Origin: Phil1 sp963643205
Lineage (GTDB): Bacteria; Bacillota; Clostridia; Christensenellales; CAG-138
Assembly: GCA_963643205.1 (NCBI GenBank)
Contig: CAVIJJ010000053.1
Location: forward strand, 1-5,798
DNA length: 5,798 bases
Direction: 5' to 3'
Shown here: one piece after another, positions 5,253 to 5,798 of the stretch
Numbering within the stretch: the first letter of the stretch is position 1
How the letters are laid out: every line of letters starts with the position of its first letter
Translations under genes and position numbers: made by a program
Notes under the pieces: model-generated
Database searches by the model: none
Seen by the model: only the letters and a program-made list of their open reading frames with translations
Told to the model about the DNA's origin: nothing

Positions 5253-5798
5253 GCGAGGTGAAAAAGAGCTTTTCGGTATCGCTTGACATATCAAAGAGCA
5301 TATCGAACAGGGAATTCAGCGTGGTTGAGGGGGACACGGGCAACGAGCTTATCATAACCCTTACCGACAACGGCAAAAGCGTTGACCTTACGGGCTGCCG
5401 CGTGCTGGCGCTTTTTTCAAAATCAAACGGGGAGACCGTTTGCCAGGACAGCGGCGAGGGCGAGGGCGGGGTGAGCATTGAGGGAGAGAGCGCGAACGTG
5501 ATAAGAATAAGCCTTTTTGCTTCCTCCGTTTCGCCCGGCATGGTTGAAAGCGAGATTCAGGTTTATTCGGGGGAGGACATGGCAACGCTTATAACCTCCG
5601 CCCGGTTCAACTTCCTTTGCAGGCGCGGAATATTAAACACGGATACGCTGAACGCCACAAGGGAGTATCCGCTGCTGAGCGCGATTATGGCGGAAAACTC
5701 GGCCATGCTTAAAACACTTAACACACTTATTGAAAAGAATACGGCGATAGCGGATGCCGAGGCGGTTAGGGTTCAAAGCGAAAAGCAAAGGCAGAGCG
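5249..5798 (+). CDS. BppU-type N-terminal receptor-binding/baseplate protein, 3'-truncated by window
   Basis: ATG at 5249 overlaps the TGA of the previous gene (ATGA, 5249-5252), indicating translational coupling; GGCAAAGGAG (5231-5240) provides the RBS. The frame stays open to the window end (183 codons). Residues about 8-125 match the BppU N-terminal domain pattern: V25-V-E-G-D-T-G-N-E-L-I-I-T-L-T-D-N-G-K (to 43), V45-D-L-T-G-C-R-V-L-A-L-F-S-K (to 58), then a beta strand at 84-90, V-S-P-G-M-V-E-S-E-I-Q-V-Y (94-106) and S117-A-R-F-N-F. A helix follows (E139 onward; A-I-M-A-E-N-S-A-M-L-K-T-L-N-T-L-I-E-K). The visible end, D169-A-E-A-V-R-V-Q-S-E-K-Q-R-Q-S, looks like the start of the E-x-x-R heptad repeats common after this domain. 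In siphophages this domain anchors receptor-binding proteins to the baseplate; here it probably anchors a host-recognition spike. The C-terminus is not seen. Confidence 0.84.
   Translation, partial: MSEVKKSFSVSLDISKSISNREFSVVEGDTGNELIITLTDNGKSVDLTGCRVLALFSKSNGETVCQDSGEGEGGVSIEGESANVIRISLFASSVSPGMVESEIQVYSGEDMATLITSARFNFLCRRGILNTDTLNATREYPLLSAIMAENSAMLKTLNTLIEKNTAIADAEAVRVQSEKQRQS

Overview
The window reads as part of the virion-morphogenesis (late) operon of a tailed phage or prophage. All eight supported genes lie on the + strand, tightly packed, and most have strong AGGAGG-type ribosome binding sites. Those sites, the A-rich leaders and a BppU-type receptor-binding adaptor suggest a low-to-mid-GC Bacillota host, probably a gut Clostridia-like anaerobe. 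The host assignment is inference. Codon use is uniform across the window (Ser AGC, Ile ATA, Arg AGG, Leu CTT), so it looks like one coherent genome segment with no recent insertion. No tRNA, IS element, CRISPR array, integrase or defence gene is visible.

Layout. Bases 1-40 are the tail of something upstream that I cannot assign, followed by a terminator-like hairpin (41-74). Next come a scaffold-like protein (108-674), an N4-gp56-family major capsid protein (729-1919) behind an unusually A-rich leader, a 75-aa small protein (1951-2178), a 181-aa head-tail adaptor-like protein with a GTG start (2191-2736), a 476-aa beta-rich tail nozzle/tube-like protein (2739-4169), a 58-aa coiled-coil protein (4170-4346), a 296-aa protein with an N-terminal peptidoglycan-binding domain (4362-5252), and the first 183 residues of a BppU-type protein that runs off the window (5249-5798).

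How they work together. The order scaffold, capsid, adaptor, nozzle, internal/ejection-like protein, host-binding protein matches the order of T7-type podoviruses (gp9-gp10-gp11-gp12-gp13/14-16-gp17). Here the capsid belongs to the N4-gp56 family and the host-binding protein starts with a module best known from lactococcal siphophage baseplates. The scaffold and capsid would build the procapsid. The adaptor and nozzle would close the portal vertex and form the short tail. The peptidoglycan-binding protein would contact the wall or be ejected, and the BppU-type protein would anchor receptor-binding parts.

The most interesting points are this mosaic of podovirus-like order with a BppU adaptor, the beta-rich insertion in the capsid protein, and two small orphan genes of 75 and 58 aa. 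I see no evidence for a wholly new non-virion system.
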